Part shown: one piece after another, positions 13,702 through 14,753 of the stretch | Layout of the letters: each line of letters opens with the position of its first letter | Position numbering within the stretch: the stretch's first letter is position 1 | Program-made: the position numbers and the translations under genes | Notes under the pieces: generated by a model | What the model was told of the DNA's origin: nothing | Seen by the model: only the letters and a program-made list of their open reading frames with translations | The model's database searches: none | NCBI GenBank assembly: GCA_029974855.1 | Contig: JARKQO010000137.1 | Span: 1 to 14,753 of the forward strand | Source of the DNA: Eubacteriales bacterium | GTDB taxonomy: Bacteria; Bacillota_A; Clostridia; Christensenellales; Aristaeellaceae | Reading direction: 5' to 3' | DNA: 14,753 nucleotides

Positions 13702-14289
13702 GAAAAACCCAAAGGACAACGCTGCCACCGGGATAAAGTACGCGCACCAAATCTCCAGCACCAGAACTCCGATCCAATCGGCCCCTTGCATTTCCGGGCT
13801 GAAAAGGCCCAGCATCGGCAGGAGCAAACAGCTTATAAAAAACACCCCATGGACCATCAGCAGCCCTTTCAGCCATCCCTCGCCCTTTGTGGCCGGGCGG
13901 AGGGTCAGCCCCGCGAAGAAGGTGGAGAGGGCCATGAAGCCATACCCCAGCAAATCATAGCTGAAGAACAGGCCGAATTTCGTATAGTCCAGAATCTGCG
14001 AGGCCTGCTCCGTCAACTCATTCAACCGCACCGCCGTCACCTGGGCGAAATAAACCAGCAAAATGATGACGGCATACCCCGCCCCAAAGGCCATGGCGGC
14101 ATATCCGGCTGCCTTGCCCTCCGGTGGCCCGTAGGACGCAAAGGCGCAGACCATGGGCACAAAGCTGAAGGCAATGAACATGGACGTCAGGTAGCTTCCA
14201 AACGGGGAGCCCATGAGCATGGACAGCGCAAACAGCGCCACGGAGCAGAGGTTGAGAAGTGAGCCATACATCCCTATCTTTCGATTCAA
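13684..14289 (-). CDS. Unrecognised integral membrane protein, about six helices
   Basis: A 201-residue hydrophobic protein with probable helices near 8-26, 32-50, 58-83, 105-122, 137-156 and 168-190. I recall uncharacterised clostridial proteins with similar segments (NRKIG start, LDYTKFGLFFSYDLLGYGFMALSTFF in the middle) but no named family or function. The middle motif, with aromatic residues and Asp97 and Asp108, is the most distinctive part. The frame opens at GTG 14295, but TTG 14289 is better placed relative to AGGGGG (14303-14298) and gives the MNRKIG start; ATG 14271 is a less likely alternative. The C terminus is basic (FFKKKAG). It stands alone between convergent secreted-protein genes and the divergent rRNA operon. 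Confidence 0.82.
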   Translation of the reverse strand: MNRKIGMYGSLLNLCSVALFALSMLMGSPFGSYLTSMFIAFSFVPMVCAFASYGPPEGKAAGYAAMAFGAGYAVIILLVYFAQVTAVRLNELTEQASQILDYTKFGLFFSYDLLGYGFMALSTFFAGLTLRPATKGEGWLKGLLMVHGVFFISCLLLPMLGLFSPEMQGADWIGVLVLEIWCAYFIPVAALSFGFFKKKAG

Positions 14290-14365
14290 GATCACACCCC
14301 CTATGCATACCGTATATTGAAACGACGTCTATTCCGGCCAAGGCCCTGGCGGCCCTCCCATGTTG

Positions 14366-14374
14366 ATTGTACCA
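14366..14374 (-). promoter_or_regulatory. Extended -10 promoter element of the membrane protein gene
   Basis: On the minus strand TGGTACAAT (14374-14366) is an extended -10 element, about 75 bases before the start codon at 14289. No good -35 is seen at 17 bases (ATACCA). It is divergent from the rRNA promoter. Confidence 0.5.
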
Positions 14375-14447
14375 CAGGCTTTTCCCCTTGGTATTCCTGT
14401 CCAGAACTTTCCCGTATAGGAAAATCGAAAATTGATGAAAAACCCGG

Positions 14448-14476
14448 TTGACAGGGTGCCGGTTGCGTGATATGAT
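14448..14476 (+). promoter_or_regulatory. rRNA operon promoter
   Basis: Perfect -35 TTGACA (14448-14453), 17-base spacer, -10 TATGAT (14471-14476, 5 of 6). It is AT-rich upstream (AAAATCGAAAATTGATGAAAA region, 14421-14442), as expected for an UP element. The transcript would start near 14483, about 180 bases before mature 16S. Confidence 0.88.
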
Positions 14477-14663
14477 AGTCAAGCTCACCTGAGAGCGACG
14501 AACCTTGAAAACGATATAGGAAGAGACGCAAAAAGAACGACAGTCAATGATTTTGAGTGAATCGTGCTTGAGCGGAGGGGAAGCGGGAAGCCGAGCCGGA
14601 GGAGAGATTCTCCGGGGAGGGGAAGCGCGGAAGCTTCGCGGTAAATCAAGAGCGATCAGAGTT
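14477..14663 (+). promoter_or_regulatory. rRNA leader with boxA-like site and direct repeats
   Basis: This non-coding leader holds GAACCTTGAAAAC (about 14500-14512), similar to the boxA antitermination sequence of Bacillota rRNA leaders. GGAGGGGAAGCG occurs twice (14574-14585 and 14616-14627), flanking a hairpin CCGGAG (14596-14601)/CTCCGG (14610-14615). The 5' arm of the 16S processing stalk should lie here; its partner is beyond the window. Confidence 0.6.

Positions 14664-14753
<90 letters not shown>

Overview
The window comes from a high-GC Bacillota, most likely an anaerobic, fibre-associated member of the Clostridia. The evidence is purine-rich AGGAGG ribosome binding sites at almost every gene, Gram-positive signal peptides and one lipoprotein signal, DUF4491, an HPr-like protein typical of clostridia, a thioredoxin reductase without NADPH motifs, and a 16S rRNA 5' end with the variant GATTCTGGCTCAG. 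The genus cannot be fixed from the 90 bases of 16S present.

Layout. 32-217: a small conserved protein, converging on a two-gene minus-strand operon (740-991 HPr-like protein, 280-750 methylglyoxal synthase mgsA) with a clean promoter at 1038-1066. A divergent promoter at 1171-1200 drives a lipoprotein with a long parallel beta-helix (1239-2852), probably of the Cthe_2159 carbohydrate-binding type. It converges on a complete minus-strand sugar ABC transporter operon: ChvE-like binding protein (5839-6906), double ATPase (4203-5750) and permease (2968-4206). That operon has a consensus promoter with nested inverted repeats, a processing-type hairpin after the binding protein gene and a strong terminator. 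Behind its promoter lies the C-terminal remnant of a probable GH9-type glycoside hydrolase.

From 7503 nearly all genes are on the plus strand: a DUF4491 membrane protein and an unrecognised seven-helix membrane protein ending at a terminator (8859-8883); a PdaB-like polysaccharide deacetylase translationally coupled to a tandem-OB single-stranded DNA-binding protein; a thioredoxin-reductase-like flavoprotein; and two secreted proteins, the second with an RsiV/PdaC-like (DUF4163 + DUF3298) layout. A minus-strand membrane protein (13684-14289) follows, then the promoter, leader and first 90 bases of an rRNA operon.

Functional links. The beta-helix lipoprotein, the ABC transporter and the hydrolase remnant fit polysaccharide capture and monosaccharide uptake. 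The HPr-like/mgsA pair fits control of an overflow branch of glycolysis. I found no CRISPR array, transposase, phage gene or clear defence system; the window looks mostly like ordinary chromosome with several unusual family variants.
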